Part shown: in pieces, positions 11,830-24,785 of the stretch
How the letters are laid out: every line of letters begins with the position of its first letter
How positions within the stretch are numbered: the first letter of the stretch is position 1
Assembly: GCA_013399695.1 (NCBI GenBank)
Contig: VXAU01001770.1
Span: 124,001 to 188,000, forward strand
Length of the DNA stretch: 64,000 bases
Direction: 5' to 3'
Source: Formicarius rufipectus
Taxonomy: Eukaryota > Chordata > Aves > Passeriformes > Formicariidae
Notes under the pieces: model-generated
Seen by the model: the letters and a program-made list of their open reading frames with translations, nothing else
What the model was told of the DNA's origin: nothing
The model's database searches: none
Position numbers and translations under genes: made by a program

Positions 11830-13242
11830 TGAAGGGATTAGACCAAAGTTTGATTCAAGAACTGAAACAGATTTTTGGAGAACCTTAATCCAACAGGTTT
11901 TTAACACATATTCCAGAACAACCTTTGTAATTATGAACATTTTAGGTTAAAAAAAAAAGAGAAACAAGAATATGCATTTAATATAGGCTTTTGAGGGGAA
12001 AGAAGTGAAAGATATTTCAATATTAAACATGAACATTTTAGAGCGAAATCTGGTTCCACTTTAATGTCACAGAAAAAAGAAATGTTTTCTGTAAGTTCAG
12101 GTTTTCTCTCCAGGTCTGGATAGCTGGTGTATTTCCAGGGGTTTGAAACACACCACAGTATCATAAACAGATACATTTATTCATTAAACAGGTGTTTGCT
12201 TTCCAGTTAATCTGTAAAGTTATGGAAAAAAGGGCTTTACTTTGTAAGATTCATTGTCTAGGGCATTGATTTCCTTTTTTTTTTTTCCTCCTGGGGCCGA
12301 ACATGGTTCCCCTTCTAATGAGCACAATTCCACTTGGTATTCTTGGTATGGATATTCTTTTGGAATAAGCATGAATGTTTGAATTGTATAATCACAAGAT
12401 TTTTGGAAAGAAAGCCACTTTACCCAAGTTTGATAGACTTGTGTAAGTTTTCCCATGAACCTTTTATTACTCTCTCTTCAAAGTTGAACAATTTCAATTA
12501 TTCAAAATTAGTTGCACTGTAGGTTGTTCCAATCTGGCATACTTATTCCTCTTCTTTGCAATAGAGTTCATAGAATTTTAAAATCCTGCTCTGTTACTCA
12601 AAAGAAAGCAGTATTAGATGCCTTGTATCATTTAGTGCAGTGTTCATTATAACATTTTAGTGTTCTTGATGTTGACAACTGAAAGAACAAAGATGTTTAT
12701 TGAATGGTTAAATATGGAAACTAAGGTAGGTCCAATTCCTCTGAGATTGTCACCTTCTAATGCCATTGTAATACCACATATCTTTTACTTGCACCTCCTT
12801 TCATGGCCACCAATAGTTGCAGTTTTCATACTAATATTTTTTTCAGTGTTGTATATGTTTTAAATTGCTGCACGCTTAACTCTGTGTGTGAGTATATATG
12901 TAGGTGTTTACAGATATATGCACAACAGAAAGGAAATAATCTAAAATAGAAACTAGACTTCATGGATCAGCTATGTAATAGTCAGTTGAATTTCACTACT
13001 CCAGGAGACATGTTTTCAGATTGGGTGCCTGTTAACCTAGCTTACATAAGTGTGTTACTCCCAACTTTTCCCCAGTTAAATAGAACTTCACCAAAACTTC
13101 AAGTTATGGACACCCCATTTTAAAAAATTGTATAATCCTTATGAAAAGATTAAAGTAAATCTATGCATGAAAAGTTGAGAAATTGCAATGTTCTGTTGCC
13201 TGTTTTCACATTGAGTTTTTTATACAGAAGCATTACAAATAT

Positions 13243-13570
13243 CTTAAAATCATAGAGAAATGCAAGTTAGTGGGTTGGAATGTACCTCTGGAAGTCCTGT
13301 GATCCAGAGTCTTTGAGCAGGAGTAACTTCATATTTAGATCAGGCTATATAGGGCCTTAGGCAGGTCAGGTTGACTCTAAGGGTGGAAATCCCAACACAT
13401 TTCTAGGCATCTGTTCCAGTGCTGAATCACTGTCTTGAATATTTTTCCTTGTTTCATGTGAGAATTTCCTGTGCTGAAACTTGTGACTGTTGCTCCTGGC
13501 TCCTCAGAGGTGCATTTCTAAGAAAAGTCTCGCCCCATCTTCTCTATACCTACTTGATAGTTGAAGTGAA
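13243..13570 (-). mobile_element. CR1 LINE fragment, minus orientation
   Basis: Read on the minus strand this is a CR1 3' end. On the + strand it starts with TCATAGA and continues through GGGTTGGAATGTACCTCTGG, 'CCAACACATTTCTAGGCATCTGTTCCAGTGCT', 'ATTTCCTGTGCTGAAACTTGTG' and 'AAGTCTCGCCCCATC', all familiar CR1 antisense landmarks in the right order. It is diverged and 5'-truncated. The right boundary is approximate. Confidence 0.85.
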
Positions 13571-16500
13571 AAACTAGATCCCCAGTCATCTGAATATGTG
13601 TATATTCATATATAAATGTTCACAGAAAGAGAACCAGAGCACTGGATGTGACTAGCAAACACCCGGCTAGTTACATCCCTGTCTCTTAACCCTGTCTCTT
13701 AGCATGGCTGATTAGACCAGAACTGTTACATCTACATTGCTCTCATTCAGTGCCTCTTCCAGGAGCTCTGTATCACCTTCTATTGCAAAGCATGGCAGAG
13801 AATTTAGAAATAAGAAATGGATGGAAAATGAAAAGGGTCACTCATTCTCCGTTCAGCCACTGTTCCTATAAAAAGAGTCAGGAAACTGCAGAAAGAAAAA
13901 ATAATCAGTTAATGCTCATTTAAGACTAAAGCTCTGATTTTCCAGATTTAAAGTATTGAACACCTGGATTTATCAAGGGTTGTAAGGAAATATATTTACC
14001 AATAGGAAAACGTACTAAGGCAGAAAAGTTTAATTGTTATTAGTCACAAAAAGTTAATTTAAAATTCTTGAATATGTGTTTTCCCATTAGAGTCCTCAGT
14101 AAAAAGTTTTTCCACTAATTAACTATAGATTGGTTTTTTTCTAGAGAATAATTGATGTTTTGAATTAATAAATTGAGACAGTTTTATCTTTTGTTGGATT
14201 TCTGTGTATGCACAGATAGAGAAATTAATGTGCTATAATTTATTCAGGTAGAATTATATATTTATTTTGTACATAATGCAGCCTTAGATAAAGTCTGTTT
14301 TATTGACTAGTGTTTTAGGATAATCATAATACAGTAATAATCAATAGAGGAAAGATTACAAGAGGTTTTGTCTTCTGTTTGATTTGCTTGATAAACAGTA
14401 AGATTATAGGATCACATCATGAATATTCTAAATATTGTATCAGTTTGAGTAACTGAAAGTGTAACAACTTTCTAAATAATTTGTTGGATCAATAGATACT
14501 TCTCAGTAAAAGGTTATTGTATACTCCTTACAGGAGAACAGTTTTCTAAAATGTTTGCAACCAGTTGAAGTCTTAGTCTAATTTAAATGAAATGTTTGAA
14601 GTCAAATTAAAAGGGGGACTTAGATGTCTGACTAACATACATGTCCTCAATAAATTTTCCCAGCAGGAGCAGAGAAGTTGTATCATAATTTACAGGAATG
14701 ACTTACTTTAATTTGTCTTCATGTTAATTAGATGTTCTTGAAAATGTTGGAAGTGCAGGCAAGTAGAAATTTGAAGTTGTGGAACATGAGGAGACAAATA
14801 GATGAATGCGTTATTTCTTTAGGTAATAGCATAAAAGAAACATAATTTTTTGTATATGGTTTCACTGTATTTTTGCACAGCCCAACATTTACATTCTCTA
14901 TTTTGAACCAATGAAGAATGCTATAAGGAAAAGAGCAAAGGATGGCTTCGTAAAGGAGAAGTTGTTCTGTTTCCAAGAGCTGACACTCTTTTCCTTCTTA
15001 GAGTTTTCTGACCATTTTTTGCATTAGCAGGATGAGATGTTTGTTTTGTTTTGATTTAGAGAGATCCAATAGAGGCATTAAAAATGTATTTTTTATGTGT
15101 GAGTTGGATTCTATTTTACAGTAAAAACTTTTTGACAGTGTTCCACTGGTAATGTTCACATATGAATACATTTTGTAGAAATTTTCCTAAGTGGATCATT
15201 TCTTAAAATTTCATTAGATTTTCTAGTTTGTGATAATAAAGGATAGTATGGAATGGTTTTAATAACATTCAGAAATATAATAGAGAGGCAAAGCAATGAT
15301 GTTTTAGAAGAGTTTATTCCCTGAAAGCAGATGTCTGCATGTGTGCACAAAGGCACAGGGAGAAAGCTTTCTGTTGGTTAAACAATGGCATGCTGTTAAA
15401 ATTTTCTTTTATATTTTTCTTTCTTTGGCTAAAGAATTCTCGGAAATTTCTTGTTAAAAAACGTTCTGCAAATGTTAAGAATCTAAGATGAATCTTGGAA
15501 GTACCACAGCTACAATTTTTCGTGCGCTTTTCTGTGTGCCCTTTTAAAATAAATAACTACATATGTGTATGTTAAGCATTAGTTACACATCTATGCAGTG
15601 TAGATCTGGGGGCAGGTAGTGTACATCTGGGAACAGGATGAATACCGTCCCTATCAATGTGCATGATGGATAATGAATTATGTAGTTTGGAGAGTGTGTA
15701 AGCCTAGTGCTGGGAGGAATGATGACTTCATATTTATGGACCTCATCAGCTTCTCCTCTTTGAGGAAGTATTCAGTGAAAGAAAAGGCAGATTTTTGCTA
15801 GAATTGAAGCAGTCACATATCAAAGACTGAAAGTACATTAGTTCAGGCAGTATGATACAAATTAGTAATAGTGAGGCTAATTAGCATTTTGAGAAGTGTT
15901 CCTGTTAATATTGCAGGTAGTTTATGAATTTACATGATTTTAAATCTAAGTAAAATGCTCCAGCTGAACTAAAGCCATAAACTTGGTAGAAGAATTAATT
16001 AGGTGAAACTTTATGATCTGTCTTGCACAGAAAATCAGAAGTCCAGCAGTACAGAGGAAAACAGGAGATCATTTTTCTGGTTTCTGTAGTTTCAACTCAT
16101 AAACACACTCCTTCAGCCATTGCCCAGCAGTTCTGTCTGATCCCTTGTCCAGTACACTGTGATGTTTGTCTGTTTGAAAGGTCCGGGGTTTTTTTCTTAA
16201 CACTGTAAAAATCTTAGCTCATCTGATTAAAATATTATTCTTCCTTCTTTAAAAGTGTTGTCTCCCTCTCAGCCAGACAAGACTCTTCAATTTCAAAATG
16301 TTAATTTTTTGTACTGCTCAGACAGAAGGGAAATGTTCTATTTCTCAGCAGAATCTGCTAGTGCACAATTCTACACTCCTGACAGATCTTAATGATGTGT
16401 GGAGGTCTGTATGTTTGGATCTTGACACTTAAAAAAAATTGCCCACTAATCATGTGTGCTGGAATCACTTAAAGGAATCTTACAAACACTTGACTGGAAA

Positions 16501-19430
16501 ATTATGAGGCTTTAGTCATTATAATCATTTATATGCGCAGTGTACTTTGCCACTGAGGGGTGCACTGAATGTAAACTACCATTTCAGAGGGAATACATTA
16601 ACCAGAGCCTCAGATATGTTGCTATGGTGTGAAAAATATTTAGTTTTACTAGCAGTCTTCGTTCATTTTTTAAAATTTATTCTGGGGAAACAATTTTAAC
16701 AGAAAGATTTCTAAATTACTTATATAAAATGTTGATGCTCTTTGACAAAACAAGGAGCAACAAAATTTTTTTCTAGGTTACTTGAAACTAATAAAGATCT
16801 AAAAGTTTCTGTGCATGCCATCATCAACTGTAGAAGTTCAAAATGTTGTGAAACTTAAAATAAACAAACAAAGCCACATCAAAAGAAAGAGCCAGAATCT
16901 GTGATCAAACTTGTGAGAATTGCCAAGATGTCTCACTCTTGACTTCAGAACAGGTGAACTTTACAGGGTGTTTTTGTGTGCCACTAATTCAGTTATTTTA
17001 CTTTCTGTAGCTTAGGACTTGTCAATGTAATGTTTTTTTTTTTTTTTCTGTCTCATTTATACATGAGAGCTTGAGCATCTAAACAAATACTTATTTCTAT
17101 GTGTCACAAGGAAAATGTATTTCAGACAAAGACCACCTGTTTTAAAGTTTGACTTACTATCCTCTACCCTCTGGAATTATTTTTTTTAATAACATTTAAT
17201 AATTAATGTGTGAAAAAAATAATTGTATATAGAAATACATGTCTTCTAAATTAGCTGAAAACACCTTCACAGAACTGTAGCTATACAAGTGAGTAATAGG
17301 TTAGAATGGTGTTTTTAGTGGTATGTGTGCTTACACTTTTTTGCATTAAATTGTCGACCTTTATTTAAGGCAATAAAAGTGAAGCTTGAGAATGGAGCAC
17401 TACCACAATCTGATCCTCTCTTACATTTTTCTCAGATACTTTTGTCTCAGAAAACCTCCCACCCTGCTTCGTGGCATATCCCTCTCTACTTTGGTCAAAG
17501 GCTTTTGTATTAATCAGCCCAGCTCTGGCTAGGGTGTTAGTGCTTGAACCTTTGTGAGTTTCCGTCGAGATGTGTACTGATTATAAATGTGTTCAAAAGG
17601 GCAAATAAAATACTTTCTCTGAAACTTTTCTGAGTCAGTAGCAGCATGACCTCTTGCAGTTAGAAGCTGCCAAAATTCCTACCATGTGCTCCAAAGGAGT
17701 CAAGATGAATCTCTTCCCTTCTTCATATTTACTTAAAATTGTATCTTAAAAGAAACATTTACGTGCAAGTTTATAAATCAGAGCAAGAGCTGTAGATAGT
17801 ACAAATGTAATGGATTGCATGAAGCTAAAATCTCATGTGCATATTTCCAGTAAATAGGTATCTAAGTGCATGCAATTGACAAGAGAATATACCCAGATCC
17901 TGAAGCAGTGTCCAATGGGTAAACATGCATCTCCTGTAAATTTTTGTTTGGCTTACAAAGTTGTTTGCAAGTTAGAAAACCTAATAAAGCAAAACCAAAG
18001 CAACTAAATCACAAAAAAATGATATAGCACTTGCTGAGTAATTTAAATGTACACATTTTATCTGAAGTTTATTTGGTTGTTATTTGGGTATATTGGCCCA
18101 AGTAGTGCAACAGGCTTCTGCACTGTAAGAAGTCATGGATTCTGTCATGCAGAAATTTGGAGTTGTTTAGCACTATGTTGAATTAATTTGTGGTATGGTT
18201 TCAAAAGATCTTTGAAAGGGAAAGGATAAGGGTTCTAAAAAAGAATTATCAAATGTCAAAGACACACCTGCAATATAACAAAATAAAATAGCAAGCTTGG
18301 CCATATAACCTGCCAGGCTCTGAACAGACAGGACCGTGGGGAGATTTAGGAGCTTTCACAGAGGCATAACTCATAGAGGATAGTGTCAGTGACAGGTTTA
18401 TAGGAATTCATGGTGTTGATACTTGGTTTCGCTGTCAGGATGATTCCTGTAAATGCTACTGGTGGGTTCTGGTGAGTAAACAGTAATTTACTGTTATCAG
18501 CATTAAACTGTTTCTGGTTTTGCGTTTACTTTAAAAAGAGTCCGTAAAAAATTCCAAATCCTGTCTGATTGACACTGAAATGCTCTTTACGTGAAAGTTT
18601 GTTTATGGGCCGTGATTCTTTTGACAGATTTACAAGTGTCTGTGGAGTTTTAAAAGACTATTGCCCAATAGGCATTAAGTGAGAGACATTCTATTTTGTA
18701 AATATTTTCACTTATATTGGGGATTTTTAAAGAACTTTTTGAGCCAAGTACTGCATTAAATCTGAGGACAGTGGCAAACTGATAATCAGCAGTTTCCAGC
18801 TTTGTTTTAATGTTTTGCTAATGCTTTCCATTTCTGTGGCCAAAATGTGTAGTGGGTGAAGTATGATGTACATCCAGCAATTTGTAAGGGCTTAATTTTA
18901 TTTTTTTTTTTTTGCAATAGCTCATTTAAAAATAAACAGTTTTCAAAATAGCATATTACATTCAATTTCACTAACATACAGCGCATACCAAGGAAAAGAA
19001 CCAAAAGTTTATTACATTAATGGAGAATTTGCATCTGTTTGAACTCAGTCATGCTGAAACAGGTTGTTTATTTTCACAAATGTTTATTTTGGAATGAGAA
19101 GGTGAGAGGAAAAGTGTACGTGTAGTGTGCTGGATGTCAGCTTCCTCAGAATTCCTCCAGAGATTTTTCAGAAAGCAGCTTTTTAGTATTTATTTCAAAA
19201 GGGAAATGCATAATAGGATCCTTTACCTCAGAATCATTCTAATAAAAACCTTGCTGACTTTTAAAGAGTAAAGGTTTCTACTGAAGTGAATATGGGAACA
19301 AAATATAAAGAGTTGATGTAATGTTCCTTCACTTTTGTTATAGTGTTTTAAGCAAGGAAAATCAAAGCAATTAATGGAACTGGATTTTTCAGTTTTAGGT
19401 TTTTTATATAATGTCTGGCATGGCATGCTC

Positions 19431-19767
19431 TTGGTTTTTTTTGTTTTTTTTTTTTTTTTTTTTTTTTTGTTTTTTTGTTTTTTTTTTTGTTTTTTTTTGG
19501 GGTTTTTTTGGTTTTTTTTGGGTTTTTTTTTTGTTTTTTTTTTTTTTTTTTTTTTTTTTTTTGTTTGTTTGTTTGTTTGTTTGTTTTGTTGTTTTTGTTT
19601 GGGGTTTTTTTGGTTTTTTTGGGGTTTTTTTGTGTGTTTTTGTTGTTTTTTGTGGTTTTTTTGTGTTTGTTTTTTTTGGGGGTTTTTGTTTGTTTTTGTT
19701 TTGGTTTGGGTTTTTTGGTGTTTTTTTGGTTGGTTGGTTGGTTGGTTTTTGGTTTGGTTTGGTTTTT
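19431..19767. repeat. 337-nt tract of only G and T
   Basis: From 19431 to 19767 there is not one A or C. The tract is mostly long T runs, with (GTTT)n at about 19563-19585, clusters of G2-G5 separated by T7-T8 (19499-19522, 19601-19624, 19678-19682) and a (GGTT)n block near 19729-19745. Several open frames of 107-159 codons cross it only because G/T codons rarely form stops in some frames; their predicted proteins are F/V/G/C strings and are not genes. A short A/C tract at 19801-19823 is complementary to its right end. Confidence 0.95.
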
Positions 19768-19800
19768 ATTAAACAGTGTATTTCAAGTAAATTTTTAAGT

Positions 19801-19823
19801 AAAAAACCAACCAAACAAAAACC
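19801..19823. repeat. A/C tract complementary to the G/T tract
   Basis: The sequence reads AAAAAACCAACC then AAACAAAAACC, close to the reverse complement of the GGTTGGTTGG/TTTTTGG end of the tract 33 bases upstream. A fold-back stem is possible. Confidence 0.7.
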
Positions 19824-22737
19824 TTGTGTATGTATGACAGGAAATTCAATGAATGCTAGTTACCAAAAAACTTTCTATTATGTCATGTAGAACTGAGGTA
19901 GGTCAGAGTTGTACTGTAGCCTTTTCTTATTATTACAAAGTAGCTTAACAAAGACCAACTGACTTTAATATGTATCATTACAACTGCTATTTTAATACAA
20001 AAATAATTGATTTTGTCATTAAATCTTTTTCCTCTTCAAAATATGTATCTGATTTGTGATTCATTTGAACACAGTTCCATCATTCCTTGCCATAGCTATC
20101 CCAAGGAACTTTGATGATGTTCTAAGGTTCTTCAGCATAAAAGGTGCATTTGGCTGGTAGTCCTAGCCACCACTTGCATAGATATTGGACAGGGAATCAT
20201 TATTCTGCTTAGAACATTTCATCATTGAAAGAAGGATTGGAACCAGAGAAATTTCAGGAGGAATACAACATTTTTGAGCCTGCAATTCCAGCTGAAGTTT
20301 GTGACTGCCATCAGTTACTGACTATACCCATGTGATATGTCTTATTTTTAACATTAGTAAGTATATTCAAGTTTTACTCAAAATTTTCAGTGCAGTTGAC
20401 TTTAAACAGAATTAGTTGACCTTCAGGTGCTTGGATACTTTTTTGTTTGTAGAACGAAAGTATAGGTTATTGAGGGAAGTATAACCTAAATTCAGTCAGT
20501 TAAAGGAGGAATAAGCAGTGTAAGACAAATACACTGCTTTTGTGATTAACAAGTTTTCACTTCATCACCCTTGTCCTTGGTTCCTAAGCTAAAAGAGCCC
20601 TTCATTCTATTTTGGCAATTATCTGCAAGAACTTCATGAAGCAAATGGGTAGATTTTTGTTTTAGGTAGGTATCATCTAGATAGATGTTGTCAACAGATA
20701 ATCGTCCAAATATCTCTTTTAAAGGCTTTTCATTAATGTAAATTATTAGAGTTTGCCAACATTTACAAGACTTCTGTCTCTTTCAGTTTCATTGTTCCAA
20801 GCTGACTTAAGCATTTGAAACTGGTATCTCCCCTCATCTCACTTCATTTCAAACTTCTAGAGTTTTAATCAGCACCCCAATTTACTTATTCTGAATCATC
20901 TGTCTCATTTTCTCTTCATTGTTGTGCCTGCTGCCTTACTCTCCGTTCATACCAAATGTTGATCTCCTTGTTAAGGTTGTTAGGATTGTTCTTAAGAATT
21001 CACTACCCAAATCGGCTTTTTCGCTATATGCTCTATATATTTGTATTTCTTGTCCGTATTTCTCTCCAGTTTTTGTCATCTGATTAAGGTTAACATTTGT
21101 CATCTCAATTTTAAAAAAAATTATTGAAGGTTGTTTATATATTCTTTATTTTAATTTAGAAACAATTCATCCTAGTCTTGGTCACTTAAATATTTACATG
21201 GGACACATCGGAGTAACTTTTCTAAATCTTGTGTTATTAAAGCTTGTAGGAGACATCCAGGGAGCTTTCAGTTCTTAAGACAATGTATTAGCAATACCAT
21301 ATGTTTGGGAAAATGCCTTTCTAGTGTATATTACAGTGCATGCAGATATTACGGTACCTATAAACGTATTATTATAATACATATTCATTAATTCTGTATA
21401 GATTTATACAAATTTAATTATGTAGGAGTATTATAAAATAATTACCTGTTTGCAATCATTGCAACCTTACATGACTGTAATAATCATGTATGTTTACTGT
21501 GTTTAAAATTCTTGAACATATTATGTGTACTGTTACTTTTAGTTTTGTCATTTTATATTTATCCAAAATAATTTCTAAATATTGCCTCATATGATTTTCT
21601 GTAGATTTGTTTAAATAAAAAGAAAAAACACAAACCTGTAGCTGTTACTCTGTTCAAGCTTAGTCAGAAACTTAAAATAGTCTCATTTATTTTGCTAGAT
21701 TTTTTCTGCCTATAAAACTCTGATGTCTCTTGCCTTGCAAAGTTGTGCCACAGTTTGCTTGAATGAAATCTCTTTCTAATTTCACAAACATAAATATTAA
21801 CTGTACACACAGTCAGTATATTGTAATAGTCACAGAAAATTCAAATTTCTTTTTTTTGCTTAAAGACACTAAACTGAGCAGTTAATAGAAGATTTTTTTC
21901 CCAATCCAGTATTTTTAAATTAACACTCCATTCTGCCCAATATCTGCCATATAAATACCTGTTGACTTTACTCTGAACAGTTTGAAAGATCTGTCATATG
22001 CTGCAGGTTGTGAGACTAAATTTTGCTGCTTGGGAACAAGGAATTGTGGGGGGGAAAAATGCTACAATAGTTCATAAATTCAGTTGCTAAATGGAAGGTA
22101 ATTGCATTTAGATTTCTAACTATCTCCATCTTTAGCGTGGAATGCTGGAATCTACCAAGTTTGCTAGAAGTTCTGGAAGTTTGCCAATTCATTGGCAAAA
22201 AATGGAGTATTTTAGAAATTGGTATGGCATCAGTTCTTAAGGTAACAGATTAAATAGTAAACACATTGCACTTAGATGTAAGTTAAATTTCTTACAGACT
22301 TCTACTAATTTATATCATGGTCTGGAGTTACAGTGCTTAATTAAAGCTGAATTCCTGTTTTAGGAAATCACTGTTTTAGGAAAAATGGTTGAGTATAGGA
22401 TGCCTGGTACTGATTGATTAAAATCAGCCCAGATACATGACATCCTCCACTCAGTACAAAGTTAGAGCTTTAAATATACCACCTAGAATTAGTGTGCAAG
22501 GACAAGTCATTACTAAACACAAATTCCACTCCCTAAACCCATACAGAATTTTCTATTTGGTATGCTAGACTACTATTGGTATTTTTTATTTTAATGTAAT
22601 TGCTGGATTCCTTAGTGCATATTTATTTCCTCTAAAGTAAGTTCAGGTGACTAATTTAAATGTAGGCTTCTACGGTGCTGGATTCTACTTCTGGTAGATG
22701 ACTTATGCCACAAATGTGTCTCAACTTCTTTTTGTAG

Positions 22738-22830
22738 CCTCTGAAAAGCAGATGAAGTTAGTTTGCAGAGAGTCTTCTGAAGAGCATCTCCAGCCCTTCA
22801 AGGAAAAATTAGAGGAATTCTTCCAGAGAG
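22738..22830 (+). CDS. FMN1: FMN1 coding exon e (end of FH2 helical region)
   Basis: Two bases complete the alanine codon begun at 9432; 30 codons follow ([29 protein letters not shown]) and one base starts the next codon. The '[14 protein letters not shown]' segment matches the FMN family just before the final FH2 helices. Acceptor TTTTTGTAG, donor GTAACC at 22831. A 21 kb intron separates this exon from the next; phase is preserved across it (G plus CC gives alanine, then KEERKKEE). Confidence 0.94.
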
Positions 22831-23966
22831 GTAACCACGTCCAAAAAAATTTATTGGCAAGTAGTGTAGTGATTCACAGCGGTATTCATCATGTAAGCTG
22901 CATTATGTATCTGTTGCTTCTGAAAATTCCTACAGATGATGTTCCTAATGTGCCTAATGTATGTTAATGTATGTTATACAGATCTTAGACATCTCTTGTC
23001 AAAGATAATTGTTCCCTTGTTCACACCCATTTCCCATTGATTATCTTGTGCTTTTTTTTCATTATTATTTATAGGTAAAATGAAAAATACATTCATCACA
23101 AAAGATACTCTTTTGGAGAAAGTCCACATATTTACATGATGTAATGGCAGCTTTTATTGATAGTGTGAGCTTATGAACTGGCTTATTTAGATTTAAAGAC
23201 TTTGTCTTGCTCGAGTCAGCAGTACGATTTTAAAAAATGGTTTACTGAGGTAAAGTCTGGAGGCGGTGACTGACATCCAAGGTACAATTTGATCATCCAA
23301 TTCAAGACCCTGTAAAAACAAGTTGCTGTTGAAAACAACAGTCCTGCTCTTTCCTGTGTCCCAGAGTAGGTGTTCCCCATCACCTGCTTCTGCCAGCACC
23401 ATTGCCTTTGGAGTTGGGCAAAATGTGTAAGGGAATACATTTTCCCCCCTCCCCTTTTAGGAGAAGAGAGTTTTTGCATAAACAGTGTAAGTTCTGTATA
23501 CCTGACAACTAACTTAGGCATTGTTAAGAATTTAATTGTATTTCTTGTAGAAACGGTGAACAGTTTAACAGTTTACTGTTTGAGAAGTCAGTTGAACTAT
23601 GTGAATCTACTAATCCAGGCAGAATGTTTATTTACTATTAGTGAGCATTCAGATTTGTTGTAATAATTTATTTATTAGCTTAATACTTTCATAAGTATTG
23701 TAGTGTTAAATATGCTAATATTCTCCTTTACCTTTCTCTCAGGCCATGGAGCTCAATGGATATATTTATTTGATATATTTTTTCTTTTATTTGCAAGTGT
23801 ATTTGGACTGTGTTAAAGAAGCAAATTTCTTGCCACATAACGTCTAAAACAAAACATTATAGTGGAAATCATTTTGTCACTGCAGGACAGTGGTATTATC
23901 TTTCTAACTTATTAATTTGGAAATTTTCACTTACAGTTTAACATCAAGGTTGACATAGTACACTCT

Positions 23967-24016
23967 CTCTCTATATGTATATGTGTGTGTGTATATATAT
24001 ATATGTATGTGTATGT
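23967..24016. repeat. CT/TA/TG microsatellite
   Basis: A compound simple repeat: CTCTCTCTCT followed by alternating TATATG, (GT)n and (TA)n units. Confidence 0.85.
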
Positions 24017-24392
24017 TTCTGTGGAGCCATTATCATCTCCAGCATGCTTCTTGATCTAGCTTGCAAGGTATTGTAATAATTCAGTTTTGCCCAGGTCTTG
24101 CCAAGACACTAACCAAATGGTGTCTTTCTCAATCATATCACAGATTCTGTAATTCCTTCTACACCCTGGTTCTCATGAGGACTATTATGGTTAGTCTCAT
24201 TTGGCAGCTAAGTGCCCCACAGCTAGTTTGCTTGCTCCCCCTCCATGGGGAGGGAATGAGGGATGGAAGGGTAAATGAAGGACAACTAACGGGTTGAGAT
24301 ACAGATTCATAGGGGAAGCAAAAGCTGTGTGCACAGGCAATGCAATAAGAAATTCATTCGCAACTCCCATCAGTAGGAAGGTGTTCAGCCAT

Positions 24393-24545
24393 TTCATAGA
24401 ATTATTAAGGTTGGAAAAGATGTCTAAGATCATCAAGTCCAGCCATTAACCTAACATTGCCAGTTCCACCACTAAACCATGTCCCTAAGCACAATATCAA
24501 CTCATTTTGTGAACTCTTCCAGTGTTAGTGATTCTGCCACTTCCT
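24393..24545 (-). mobile_element. CR1 LINE 3' end, minus orientation
   Basis: The + strand begins TTCATAGAATTATTAAGGTTGG and continues 'GATCATCAAGTCCAGCC..CCACTAAACCATGTCCCTAAGCAC', the standard antisense reading of an avian CR1 3' end. It runs directly into an LTR fragment on its right side. Confidence 0.9.
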
Positions 24546-24785
24546 TTGTTTGATTCGGCCAACTGTCCCAGCTTTGGCCCCTCCCACCTTCTTGTGCACC
24601 CCCAGCCTATTTTGTGTGGGTCAGCATTAAAAATAGAGAAGGCCTGGATGCTGTGCAAGCCTCTTCAGCAATAGTTAAAACATGGGTGTGTTACCTACTG
24701 TTCAGGTCACAAATCCGATGCACAGCACCATAGGAGCTGCTGTGAAGAAAGTTCTCTCCACCCCAGCTAAAACCAACAGAAGGAA
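24546..24785 (-). mobile_element. LTR fragment of an avian ERVL-like endogenous retrovirus
   Basis: On the minus strand, from about 24785 leftwards, the sequence reads TTTTAGCTGGGGTGGAG, then a TTTCTTCACAGCAGCT box, then ATCGGATTTGTG, then TTTAACTATTGCTGA and AGGCCTTCTCT. I recognise this order from a common avian ERVL-type LTR, and the same landmarks occur in the same order at 38116. It is truncated at the CR1 junction and holds no coding sequence. Family naming is from memory of consensus features, so a database match is needed to fix the subfamily. Confidence 0.72.

Larger units (their letters stand above)
9433..22737 (+). other. FMN1: FMN1 intron (13.3 kb)
   Basis: Bounded by GTAACT and TTTTTGTAG. 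Recognised contents: two CpG-bearing patches (about 10395-10600 and 11195-11245), an 18-bp direct repeat (11788-11829), a CR1 fragment (13243-13570), T-rich runs (17033-17047) and the 337-nt G/T-only tract (19431-19767). The remainder is AT-rich unique sequence in which I recognise nothing. No RNA gene or additional exon was found. Confidence 0.8.

Noticed and set aside
19374..19890. Overlapping 107-159-codon open frames on both strands, looking like hydrophobic membrane proteins or a K/N/T-rich protein
   Set aside because: They are entirely products of the G/T-only tract; predicted proteins are homopolymer-like F/V/G/C or K/T/P strings with no domain.
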